Shown piece after piece: positions 1 through 6,857 of a stretch of 6,868 bases of DNA. This stretch comes from Melioribacteraceae bacterium. GTDB lineage: Bacteria > Bacteroidota > Ignavibacteria > Ignavibacteriales > Melioribacteraceae. The DNA lies in contig WGAL01000034.1 of NCBI GenBank assembly GCA_015494845.1, forward strand, positions 1 to 6,868, in the 5' to 3' direction. The notes under the pieces are model-generated. The model saw only the letters and a list, made by a program, of their open reading frames with translations. It did no database searches and had not been told where the DNA came from. Position 1 is the first letter of the stretch, and every line of letters begins with the position of its first letter. Position numbers and translations under genes: made by a program.

Positions 1-1063
1 TTACAAAATAAATGAATTTGTTCAAACTCGTTACGGAGCCGTTTTCATCGGTTCGAGAATGAATGAAACCTATATCTTCAATATGAAACAAAAAATCTTG
101 GCAACAGCTCCTTATCGAACCGTTTATTTACAAAATTCAGGCGAATTATTTATTCAACGCACGAAATTTAATTCCATTTACAAAACAAATTTCTATCGAC
201 TTCAAAAAAGGCATTTTTTTGAGAGACTCACCGCAAAATCGTATTTATTATTCTTTGTAATTTTAATGGGATTGCTTTTATTATTAACCGGCTTGTGGTT
301 AACGACGTTATTTGTCTCTTTCAGAAAGATTTCGATTCAAAATAAACAAATACAAAAAGCAACCGCTAAATTACTGATGGCGGAAAAACTTTCGGCGCTC
401 GGCTTGATGTCCGGCAGTATTGCACACCAGATAAACAGTCCGCTCGGCGCAATTATTAACAGCGCAAAACGTTTAGGCAGAAAAATCGACGACCCGAATG
501 TTGATTTGATTTTAGAAGCAGGAGAGCGAATAAAAACAACCGTAAATAAATTTTTAATTACCTCGAGAAACAAAGAGGACGAAAAAAGAGGTGCCAAGTT
601 TTCGGATATTTTCAATAACTGGTATGACTTATTTTCGCTCGATTTTCAAAATCAACATGTTAAAATAATAAGAAATATTTCGGATGGCGATTCTTGTTTA
701 AACTTAACGCCAAATGAGTTGAACGAAATAATAAATAATTTGATGTTTAACGCGCGAGATTCCGTAATAAAAAGCAACGGCGCAAACGAAAAAATAATTG
801 AAATTTCCACTCGTAAAAAAAATAACGCGTTTGAAATTACTATTGAGGATAACGGTTCAGGTTTTGATAATCAAATTCTAAAAAAAGGTATAAAACTTTT
901 CGCTACCACAAAAGCTGTTGGAGAAGGAACAGGATTGGGCTTGTGGATAATCTCAAATATATTAAAAAACGTAAACGGAATAATTATTTTAGAAAATACC
1001 GACAAAGGAGCAAAAGTGGTAGTTGAAATTCCTATAAAGGAGGAATGTAATGAACAAGAATAG
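1..1063 (+). CDS. Sensor histidine kinase, NtrB/AtoS type, 5' end outside the window
   Basis: This is a membrane sensor kinase that autophosphorylates on histidine and passes the phosphate to the response regulator encoded next. The frame is open to the window edge (first full codon at 2), giving 19 codons before the first ATG at 59. That ATG has no convincing ribosome site, so the true start is probably upstream. Numbering from the ATG at 59, a single hydrophobic segment spans about residues 61-86. It is followed by a short charged, probably coiled-coil linker (88-112) with no HAMP domain visible. The H box is AHQINSPL with phosphoacceptor H123 (bases 425-427). The ATPase domain has an N box around N227 and N231, a G1 box DNGSG at 264-268, F281 in the F box and a G2 box GEGTGLGL at 288-295. 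All catalytic boxes look intact. The part before the membrane segment is presumably the end of a periplasmic sensor domain, perhaps Cache-like, but too little is visible to name it. The kinase role is near certain; the signal is unknown. Confidence 0.93.
   Translation, partial: YKINEFVQTRYGAVFIGSRMNETYIFNMKQKILATAPYRTVYLQNSGELFIQRTKFNSIYKTNFYRLQKRHFFERLTAKSYLLFFVILMGLLLLLTGLWLTTLFVSFRKISIQNKQIQKATAKLLMAEKLSALGLMSGSIAHQINSPLGAIINSAKRLGRKIDDPNVDLILEAGERIKTTVNKFLITSRNKEDEKRGAKFSDIFNNWYDLFSLDFQNQHVKIIRNISDGDSCLNLTPNELNEIINNLMFNARDSVIKSNGANEKIIEISTRKKNNAFEITIEDNGSGFDNQILKKGIKLFATTKAVGEGTGLGLWIISNILKNVNGIIILENTDKGAKVVVEIPIKEECNEQE
1036..1043 (+). promoter_or_regulatory. Strong Shine-Dalgarno site of the response regulator, inside the kinase gene
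   Basis: AAAGGAGG, complementary to the 16S rRNA 3' end, ends six bases before the ATG at 1050. It fixes the regulator's start. An ATG at 1045 is ruled out because a stop codon follows it at once. The site lies within the kinase's C-terminal codons, so translation of the two proteins is probably coupled. Confidence 0.85.
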
Positions 1064-2486
1064 TATCCCTAAAATTTTAATAGTTGATGACGATTACACG
1101 GTTCTGAAAGATCTTGAAATTTCGCTTTCTGAGAAAAATTATGAGTTATTTACCGCCGCTTCTTACAAAGAAGCATTGGGAATATTAAGCGATAACCGTT
1201 TGGATATTTTAATTACCGATTTGGTTCTTCCTCAAAATTCGGGAATTGATTTGATAAAATTTGCGGCGGAAAACAATAAAATTTACGGCAGTATTTTAAT
1301 GACCGGATATTCGGACGAAAAGGCGTTAATTGAAGCGGCCCATCTCGGCGTAAAAGAAATTCTTAAAAAGCCGTTCAGCGATACGGAACTTTTTTCCGCC
1401 ATAGAAAAAATTTTGGAAAAACAAGCATTGGAGGAAGAGAATAAACGCTTGACTGAAAAGTTAAAGCAAGAAAATATAATTCTTTCGCAAGAATTAAGTA
1501 AAAAAATAAAAGACTCGTTGGAAATAATAGGCGAATCGCCAAGATTAATAAACGCTTTGGAAAAAGCGCAAATAGTAGCTCAAAGTCAAATCAATTGCAT
1601 TATCGGCGGCGAAAACGGAACCGGAAAAGAATTGCTTGCAAAATATATTCATCAAAACGGGCCAAGAAAAGACAAGCCCTTTGTGGAAGTAAATTGCGCC
1701 GCACTTTCCCCGACGCTTTTCGAGGCGGAACTTTTCGGACATAAAAAAGGCGCTTTTACAAACGCAAACGAATCCCGCGCCGGATTTTTTGAAGTAGCGG
1801 ACGGCGGAATTTTGTTTCTGGACGAAATCACCGAAATCCCTTTTGAGTTGCAAGCAAAACTTTTAACCGCCGTCGAGTACGGTTTAATACGTAGAGTTGG
1901 AGATACAAAAGATATTAAAGTGAACGTTCAAGTTATTGCGGCGACAAATCGCGATATCAATTCTCTTGTGGACGACGGGAAATTGCGCCGCGATTTATAC
2001 CACAGACTTTCCGAAGGATTAATTGTTTTGCCTCCTTTGCGCGAAAGAGGAAACGATATTAAAATTCTTTTGGATTTTTATCTTGCAAAATACGAGCAAG
2101 AATTCAACAAAAAAGCCAAAGAAATGCCGAAAGATTTATGGGAAAAAATAATCAATTACAAATGGCCTGGAAACGTTAGGCAACTTACAAATTTTATAAA
2201 AAAATGGGTGCTTTTCGGAGAAGATACAATAATTGAAAAATCATTGGAGAATATCTTTGTCGAAGAACCTGAAAAACAAGGAATAGAAAGGGTTTTATCG
2301 TTTGACTTTATCGACGGAACGTTTGAAGAACTCGAAAAAGCGAAAAAGTTATTGATTTATAAAATTCTCGATAAATATAACGGAAACAAATCGCAAGCGG
2401 CAAGACATTTGGGTTTGACTTACCAGGGTTTGTTGAAAATGCTGAAAAAATTTGAGGAAAACGGAAAAGATAAAACAGCTGAATAG
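1050..2486 (+). CDS. Sigma-54-dependent response regulator, NtrC/AtoC family
   Basis: This 478-residue transcriptional activator should be phosphorylated by the upstream kinase, form an ATP-hydrolysing ring and open sigma-54 RNA polymerase promoters. The receiver domain (about 6-122) has the acidic cluster D14-D16, phosphoacceptor D57, T85 and K107. A coiled-coil linker (124-153) follows. The AAA+ domain (about 158-390) carries Walker A GENGTGKE at 187-194, the sigma-54 contact loop at 234-239, Walker B ILFLDE at 254-259, probable arginine fingers around R313-R319 (LRRDLYHR) and the sensor II motif WPGNVRQL at 372-379. A Fis-type helix-turn-helix (about 440-468, NGNKSQAARHLGL) ends the protein. 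Length and domain order are standard for the family. One oddity is the contact loop, which reads GAFTNA rather than the consensus GAFTGA. The gene overlaps the kinase gene by 14 bases. Target genes cannot be told from the window; the nearest downstream gene is convergent. Confidence 0.96.
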   Translation: MNKNSIPKILIVDDDYTVLKDLEISLSEKNYELFTAASYKEALGILSDNRLDILITDLVLPQNSGIDLIKFAAENNKIYGSILMTGYSDEKALIEAAHLGVKEILKKPFSDTELFSAIEKILEKQALEEENKRLTEKLKQENIILSQELSKKIKDSLEIIGESPRLINALEKAQIVAQSQINCIIGGENGTGKELLAKYIHQNGPRKDKPFVEVNCAALSPTLFEAELFGHKKGAFTNANESRAGFFEVADGGILFLDEITEIPFELQAKLLTAVEYGLIRRVGDTKDIKVNVQVIAATNRDINSLVDDGKLRRDLYHRLSEGLIVLPPLRERGNDIKILLDFYLAKYEQEFNKKAKEMPKDLWEKIINYKWPGNVRQLTNFIKKWVLFGEDTIIEKSLENIFVEEPEKQGIERVLSFDFIDGTFEELEKAKKLLIYKILDKYNGNKSQAARHLGLTYQGLLKMLKKFEENGKDKTAE

Positions 2487-2551
2487 TTGCCTCTTATTAT
2501 GAAAATAAAGAATAACTTACTTTACTTTGCCCAATTTTCTAAACAAATTTT

Positions 2552-5374
2552 TTAATTCTCAATCGCTTTTATAATTGAGTTATGTAAAATCGGACGAAAC
2601 TTAATGTGCTCTCGATTTTTTCTTGTCGGATAAACGCGGTTCGTAAGAAAGATAACAAAAAGTTTCCGCGGTCTGTCAACCCAAATTGATGTTCCTGTAA
2701 AACCAGTATGACCAAATGAATCCAACGAAAATAATTTCCCTGCGGAAGTATATCCTTTGGGCGATTTCATATCCCAGCCGTAAGCGCGATTATTTTCTTT
2801 TCTCGTCGTAAAAAGTTCTATTGTTTTTTTGTTTAATATTCTTTTCCCTTTATAAATTCCGCCGTCGAGTAGCATTTGAACAAAGACGGCAATATCGCTT
2901 GCGTTTGAGAAAAGTCCTGCGTTGCCGGAAACTCCGCCAAGCAAAGCCGCGGTTTCGTCGTGAACCGTTCCTTGCACCGTTTGCATCCGCCAATAATTAT
3001 CGACTTCGGTCGGAGCGCAGAATTTTTTCAGGGAATCCTGCGGATTGAAACAAATATGCGATAAATTTAATTTTGAGAATACATTGTCGTAAATAAATTT
3101 ATCCAAAGTAACGCGCGTGATTTTTTCAATAACTTGTTGCAAAACTATCATTCCCAAGTCGCTGTAAACAAATTTTTCGCCAGGTTCGTTAATTAAGGTT
3201 TCGTTCATTATCGCTTTAACTACGGCGTCTTTCGTTTTATATTTTTTATAAAATTTTCTTCCGGCGCGCAATCCGGAAGTATGAAGCAACAATTGCTCGA
3301 TTGTAATTTTATCTTTGCCGTTGTTGTCGAATTCAGGCAAATATTTAACAACGTAATCATTTAGCGAAATTTTCCCTTGGTCGTAAAGCAACATTAGCGC
3401 CGTAGTTGTCGCAATCGGTTTTGTAAGCGAAGCCAAATCGTACAATGTATTCTTCGTAACTTTCGGTGATTCCGGCGAATAAGTAAAACGTCCGTAACAT
3501 TTGTTTAAAATTACTTTTCCGTTTTTCGCGACCAATAATTGCGCTCCAGGGAAAACCTTGCGCGAAATAGCGTCGTTAATCAATGAATCCGTTTCCGAAA
3601 AATCGTAAAGAGAATCTTTCTCGTCATTAGAAAATACGAGAAAATCCCTTTTGTAATTTAATCCGTAACCGCGAGCGAATTTCGAATTCGGAAGATTTAC
3701 AGGCAATTTCCCGTTAATATCAATTTCGCCGAAAAGCGCTTCGGCAGCCGCCGCTTCGCAAGCGTTGCATATTCCGTAGGAAATCAGAACATTCCTTGCG
3801 TGAGGTAAATAAACATGAATATACGGACTGCCGAAACTCGCAAGAACGAACGGTTTTCCGAGATTGATTATCTGTTCGCCGAATTTTTTAAATTTTTCGT
3901 TCAGTTCGATTTCTCCTGAAAAAGATTGCACCCCGATATACGGAGCAAAGACAATCAAATCGGAATTTTCCGCCGCCTCGAATGCCATACGGAAATCAGT
4001 TTCTTTACTGAGTTTTGATAATTCAACCGTTTTTATTTTCGGCATTCTCGATCTAAGAAATTTTTCGAGAGGACGTTTTAGACTTAACAAGTCAGAGCGG
4101 TCAGTTTGTCGTGAAATTATCAACAATGGAGAAAAATATTTTGAAGTATCGACAGGAATAATTTTATCTTCGTTTTTGAGCAATGTTACGGCTTCTTCGG
4201 CAATTTTAAGCGATGCGCGCTTGTGCGATTTTTTCCCTATTACTTTTTTCGCGGCTTCGATGTCCACTGTCGGATTAGAAAAAAGTCCTAATCGCAACTT
4301 GTATAAAATGATTTTAAAAGCCGCGTCCAAAACGCGTTCTTCTTTTATTTTATGAAAAAGAACCCCGTCGTAAATGGCGTCGATTGCTTCCCTTTCGTCA
4401 ACCGGAAATAATATTACGTCAATTCCGGCGTTCACCGCTTTCACAATAGCGGAATCAGCCCCGAAAGTATTAACTATTGCGCCCATATTCATTGCGTCCG
4501 AAACGCACAGTCCCCTAAATCCAAATTGCTTTTTCAACAAATCGCTCACAACCCGGCGCGAAAGCGTTACGGGAATTGTATCATTGGTTAAAGAAGGCAC
4601 GTTCAGATGAGCAATCATCATTGAAAGAGCGCCGGCTGTTACTGCTTTTTTAAATGGGAAAAGTTCGTTTTGTAAAAGCGAGATTTTATTTTTCGAAATC
4701 TCCGGCAAGATATTATGCGAATCCAAATCCGTTGCGCCGTGTCCAGGGAAGTGTTTTGGAGTTGCAATTATTCCGCTTTGTTGAAGTTCTTTTATGTAAA
4801 GCGAACCGAATAAAGCAACAACACTCTTGTCGTCCGAAAAAGAACGATAATTAACTATGGGATTTTTATAATTTTCATTAATATCAAGAACCGGCGCGTA
4901 ATTTTGCAATATGCCACAGACTTTTGCTTCTTCAGCTGTTATTTTAGCGGCAATCTTTACATTGGCGGTATCGCGCGTTGCGGCAATTGCCATCGGCGGC
5001 GGGAACTCCGTGGAATTTATAAATCTTCCGCCGAGACCATTTTCCAAATCGCCGGAAATAAGCAGAGGAATTTTGGATTTGCTTTGCAAATAATTAACAA
5101 TCGAGGGAAGTTTTTCAGCATCGCCTTGTAAAAAAAGAATTCCCCCGATTTTTTCGTTTTGAACTAATTTTTCAAGACGGTCCATTTCTGCGGAATCGTT
5201 GCCAAATTCAAATGCGTAACCGTGAGCAAATACGAGTTGAGCGCATTTTTCGCGCAAAGTTAATTTATCTAAAATTAATTTAGCCTTTAATGAATCCTTA
5301 TAGGTTAGTTTTACAGAAAGATCTTGCGAAAAAAGGCGAACAGAAATTAACAGAAGTAGGAGAATTTTTTTCAT
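2552..5374 (-). CDS. Exported GH3 beta-N-acetylhexosaminidase (NagZ-like) fused to a class C beta-lactamase-family serine hydrolase
   Basis: This 940-residue protein probably acts in the periplasm on peptidoglycan or its fragments. Residues 1-17 form a signal peptide (MKK, a run of leucines and isoleucines, then LFSQ). The GH3 barrel (about 35-360) has the NagZ signature KHFPGHG at 207-213, then D218-S-H220, the Asp-His acid/base pair of NagZ enzymes. The likely nucleophile is D293 in SDAMNMGAI. These motifs favour N-acetylglucosaminidase over beta-glucosidase. A GH3 C-terminal alpha/beta sandwich follows (about 395-570). The last part (about 590-935) is a beta-lactamase/penicillin-binding-like domain with S649-x-x-K652 (SLTK), Y737-S-D739 and H889-T-G891, plus LLLHTSGL at 695-702, so its active site is complete. 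Such fusions are known in Bacteroidota. The second domain could be a DD-peptidase, an amidohydrolase or an esterase; true beta-lactamase activity is not implied. The ATG at 5374 follows an A-rich leader with no strong ribosome site, but places the signal peptide correctly. Confidence 0.93.
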   Translation of the reverse strand: MKKILLLLLISVRLFSQDLSVKLTYKDSLKAKLILDKLTLREKCAQLVFAHGYAFEFGNDSAEMDRLEKLVQNEKIGGILFLQGDAEKLPSIVNYLQSKSKIPLLISGDLENGLGGRFINSTEFPPPMAIAATRDTANVKIAAKITAEEAKVCGILQNYAPVLDINENYKNPIVNYRSFSDDKSVVALFGSLYIKELQQSGIIATPKHFPGHGATDLDSHNILPEISKNKISLLQNELFPFKKAVTAGALSMMIAHLNVPSLTNDTIPVTLSRRVVSDLLKKQFGFRGLCVSDAMNMGAIVNTFGADSAIVKAVNAGIDVILFPVDEREAIDAIYDGVLFHKIKEERVLDAAFKIILYKLRLGLFSNPTVDIEAAKKVIGKKSHKRASLKIAEEAVTLLKNEDKIIPVDTSKYFSPLLIISRQTDRSDLLSLKRPLEKFLRSRMPKIKTVELSKLSKETDFRMAFEAAENSDLIVFAPYIGVQSFSGEIELNEKFKKFGEQIINLGKPFVLASFGSPYIHVYLPHARNVLISYGICNACEAAAAEALFGEIDINGKLPVNLPNSKFARGYGLNYKRDFLVFSNDEKDSLYDFSETDSLINDAISRKVFPGAQLLVAKNGKVILNKCYGRFTYSPESPKVTKNTLYDLASLTKPIATTTALMLLYDQGKISLNDYVVKYLPEFDNNGKDKITIEQLLLHTSGLRAGRKFYKKYKTKDAVVKAIMNETLINEPGEKFVYSDLGMIVLQQVIEKITRVTLDKFIYDNVFSKLNLSHICFNPQDSLKKFCAPTEVDNYWRMQTVQGTVHDETAALLGGVSGNAGLFSNASDIAVFVQMLLDGGIYKGKRILNKKTIELFTTRKENNRAYGWDMKSPKGYTSAGKLFSLDSFGHTGFTGTSIWVDRPRKLFVIFLTNRVYPTRKNREHIKFRPILHNSIIKAIEN

Positions 5375-5438
5375 TTTAATTTAACTCTTGTTTTTACTGA
5401 TGATACTTCTGTCATTTTTAAGTTCATAATTTGGATAT

Positions 5439-5464
5439 AAAAAAAGGGGCGATTAACGCCCCTT
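5439..5464 (-). terminator. Intrinsic terminator of the OmpA-family gene
   Basis: Read on the minus strand, AAGGGGCG, a five-base loop TTAAT and CGCCCCTT form a perfect GC-rich stem, and seven T residues in all follow the CCCC (two within the stem). It starts about 20 bases after the OmpA-family stop codon. The plus strand lacks a matching U-run after the stem, though A residues precede it. It should stop most transcription before the GH3 fusion gene, 64 bases further on. Confidence 0.93.
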
Positions 5465-5484
5465 CTCAAAACAAAACGCGTCTC

Positions 5485-6600
5485 TTATTTATGAACCTTA
5501 AATTCAATTCTTCTGTTAAGAGCACGACCTTCAGCAGTCTTATTGCTTGCAATTGGATTTTCTTCGCCCATTCCAATTGTTGTAATTCTACTTGCATCAA
5601 CGCCGCGAGCAATTAAGTAATTTTTAACTGCATTTGCTCTCTTGAGAGAAAGTTTTTTGTTGTATTTTGCAGAACCAATATTGTCAGTGTAACCGATAAT
5701 ATCAACTTTCAAATCCGGATTTTGCAATAAAGTCATTGCCGCATGGAATAAAATCGGGTAAGATTCAGCGGTTAATTTTGCGCTGTTAAATTCAAAGTTC
5801 ACGCCAGAAAGAATAACTTTATGTTCTCTTGTTTTATGAAATTCCTCAATAGCTTCGGAAACTGCATCTTTAACTTCGGCCTTATTTACACCAATATTTG
5901 CGGTGTGTTTTTTAACAATGTTGTCAATTCTTTCATAATCGACAGGCTTAACATCTATACCGTTATACAATTGGCAAAGTTTGGAATTTTCACCTTTGTC
6001 AAAGTAATAAATGAGCCCAATGTTAAACTCATAATAAGAATCCTCATTTCCGCCAAGCACACCGTTTCCGGAAGTACCCCACTGGCCGTCAAGGTTTGTA
6101 GCAGCTAAAGTATGGTAATCAAATTCGGCGGTTAAATCCCAGTTGTCGTTTAATTTGTATGCGCCGCCAAAGCCAAAGTTAACTTGGTAATCAAAGAACG
6201 GATCGCTTGCAGTTGGGTTGTTATAACTGTTATCAGCATAAAAACCGCCAACCCCGATTAAGAAATAGGGAGAAAGTTTTTCACAAGGAACAAAACGGTA
6301 GATTAAATCAAAATCCAAAGCGAAAACTGTTGTTCTAATTGTTTTCCAAGGATTAACAGACATGTCTTTAAATTCAATACTTTTTCCGCTAAAATTAGCT
6401 CGCAATCCAACGCTCTCTGAAAAATATCTCGATACACCAAGGAAAACACCATAGCTAACATTACCGGAAAGTCCTCCATTTTGACTTACAGCGCGAGGAT
6501 AAGATAAACCGAAATCAAATCCCCAACTGTTCTTTGCAACTTGTGCGAATGCTGTTGATGCAATCAAGAATAAAGTTAAAAACAGACTAATTTTTCTCAT
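5485..6600 (-). CDS. OmpA-family outer-membrane protein with C-terminal peptidoglycan-binding domain
   Basis: This structural envelope protein should span the outer membrane and hold it to the peptidoglycan. With the start at 6600 it has 371 residues: a classic signal peptide (1-20, MRK, hydrophobic core, cleavage after AFA or AFAQ), then a barrel region (about 22-202) of alternating aromatic and polar strands (for example GFDFGLSY, YFLIGVGG, YYEFNIGLIYYF). A helical linker (about 215-258) follows, then an OmpA C-terminal domain (about 261-371). In that domain GYTDN carries D306 and LSLKRA carries R321, matching the Asp and Arg that grip diaminopimelate in the family. The ending NRRIEFKV is typical. 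The linker is helical rather than a thrombospondin type 3 calcium repeat. An in-frame ATG at 6612 would add four residues (MGLT). I prefer 6600 because GGGG lies six bases upstream and the signal peptide then begins at MRK. An intrinsic terminator follows, so it is probably monocistronic. Confidence 0.93.
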   Translation of the reverse strand: MRKISLFLTLFLIASTAFAQVAKNSWGFDFGLSYPRAVSQNGGLSGNVSYGVFLGVSRYFSESVGLRANFSGKSIEFKDMSVNPWKTIRTTVFALDFDLIYRFVPCEKLSPYFLIGVGGFYADNSYNNPTASDPFFDYQVNFGFGGAYKLNDNWDLTAEFDYHTLAATNLDGQWGTSGNGVLGGNEDSYYEFNIGLIYYFDKGENSKLCQLYNGIDVKPVDYERIDNIVKKHTANIGVNKAEVKDAVSEAIEEFHKTREHKVILSGVNFEFNSAKLTAESYPILFHAAMTLLQNPDLKVDIIGYTDNIGSAKYNKKLSLKRANAVKNYLIARGVDASRITTIGMGEENPIASNKTAEGRALNRRIEFKVHK

Positions 6601-6640
6601 GGTTAACCCCATATTATTAATAAAATATTATAATCAATAA

Positions 6641-6673
6641 GTTATAAATAACAAAAAAAACCCTTATTGTCAA
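6641..6673 (-). promoter_or_regulatory. Candidate promoter of the OmpA-family gene
   Basis: On the minus strand there is an exact TTGACA (6673-6668), preceded by T so that it also gives the TTTG seen in Bacteroidota -33 boxes. A TATAAC (6646-6641) lies 21 bases further on. A weaker TATTTA (6650-6645) lies at 17 bases. The long spacer would be unusual for E. coli but fits the wider spacing seen in Bacteroidota. The implied leader is about 30-35 bases. The Bacteroidota TAnnTTTG -7 box is not present here, so this is a moderate call. Confidence 0.4.
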
Positions 6674-6679
6674 ATAATT

Positions 6680-6701
6680 TCACATGTTTTTGTGATACAA
6701 A
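6680..6701. promoter_or_regulatory. Two overlapping palindromes upstream of the OmpA promoter, possible operator
   Basis: TCACA-N6-TGTGA (6680-6695) and TTTGT-GAT-ACAAA (6689-6701) share bases just upstream of the TTGACA box. Their centres lie roughly 54 and 61 bases before the inferred transcription start, a usual place for an activator of the OmpA gene. Half-sites resemble Crp/Fnr-family sites, but the TCACA/TGTGA order is reversed from the E. coli CRP consensus. No regulator can be named. Confidence 0.3.
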
Positions 6702-6750
6702 TCATAATAATTCCACCTTAAAAAGACATTTTTCATTAATAATTTTGTAT

Positions 6751-6780
6751 AAAAGATAAAAAAATCGCTTTTTATCTTTT
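6751..6780. repeat. Perfect 12-bp inverted repeat with six-base loop
   Basis: AAAAGATAAAAA (6751-6762), loop AATCGC and TTTTTATCTTTT (6769-6780) match over all 12 pairs. Only one pair is G-C. It lies in the divergent intergenic region, about 150 bases upstream of the OmpA start and 77 bases before the ATG at 6858. It could be a protein-binding site, a hairpin in the leader of the plus-strand gene or a weak AT-rich terminator. It lacks a GC-rich stem, so a terminator is the least likely. Confidence 0.6.
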
Positions 6781-6857
6781 CCCTCAATACAAATAAGTTT
6801 AATTTAGAATATCATAATTAAAAAAAATAATTGAACTAAAAAGTTAGAGGCATCACA

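Larger units (their letters stand above)
6601..6857. other. AT-rich divergent intergenic region
   Basis: These 257 bases separate the minus-strand OmpA gene from a probable plus-strand gene. No open frame of note is present. It holds the promoter candidate, the overlapping palindromes and the inverted repeat listed separately. A TAATTTTG at 6740-6747 matches the Bacteroidota -7 box TAnnTTTG on the plus strand, but I find no TTTG -33 partner at the right distance. No sigma-54 GG-N10-GC pattern is seen on either strand. Confidence 0.75.

Noticed and set aside
1545..1853. Minus-strand open frame of 102 codons
   Set aside because: It is antisense to the conserved AAA+ core of the response regulator and has no recognisable protein features.
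2487..2551. Terminator between the convergent regulator and fusion genes
   Set aside because: Only weak AT hairpins are present (TAAAG/CTTTA at 2506-2524; AATTT/AAATT at 2533-2549 with a short T tail). Neither is stable enough to call.
2558..2579. Inverted repeat CTCAAT/ATTGAG near the 3' end of the fusion gene as a terminator
   Set aside because: The stem is six bases and AT-rich, the loop is ten bases, no T run follows on either strand, and it lies inside the fusion gene's coding sequence.
3864..4355. Plus-strand open frame of 163 codons
   Set aside because: It lies wholly inside the fusion gene on the opposite strand, where the minus-strand protein shows continuous GH3 domain sequence; no domain or good ribosome site supports it.
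5431..5616. Plus-strand open frame of 61 codons
   Set aside because: It runs across the intrinsic terminator and the conserved OmpA C-terminal domain on the other strand; no independent support.
5821..6108. Plus-strand open frame of 95 codons
   Set aside because: It is antisense to the OmpA-family gene, whose barrel and linker sequence accounts for the region.
6680..6695. CRP binding site
   Set aside because: The order is TCACA-N6-TGTGA, the reverse of the TGTGA-N6-TCACA consensus, so I keep it only as an unnamed palindrome.
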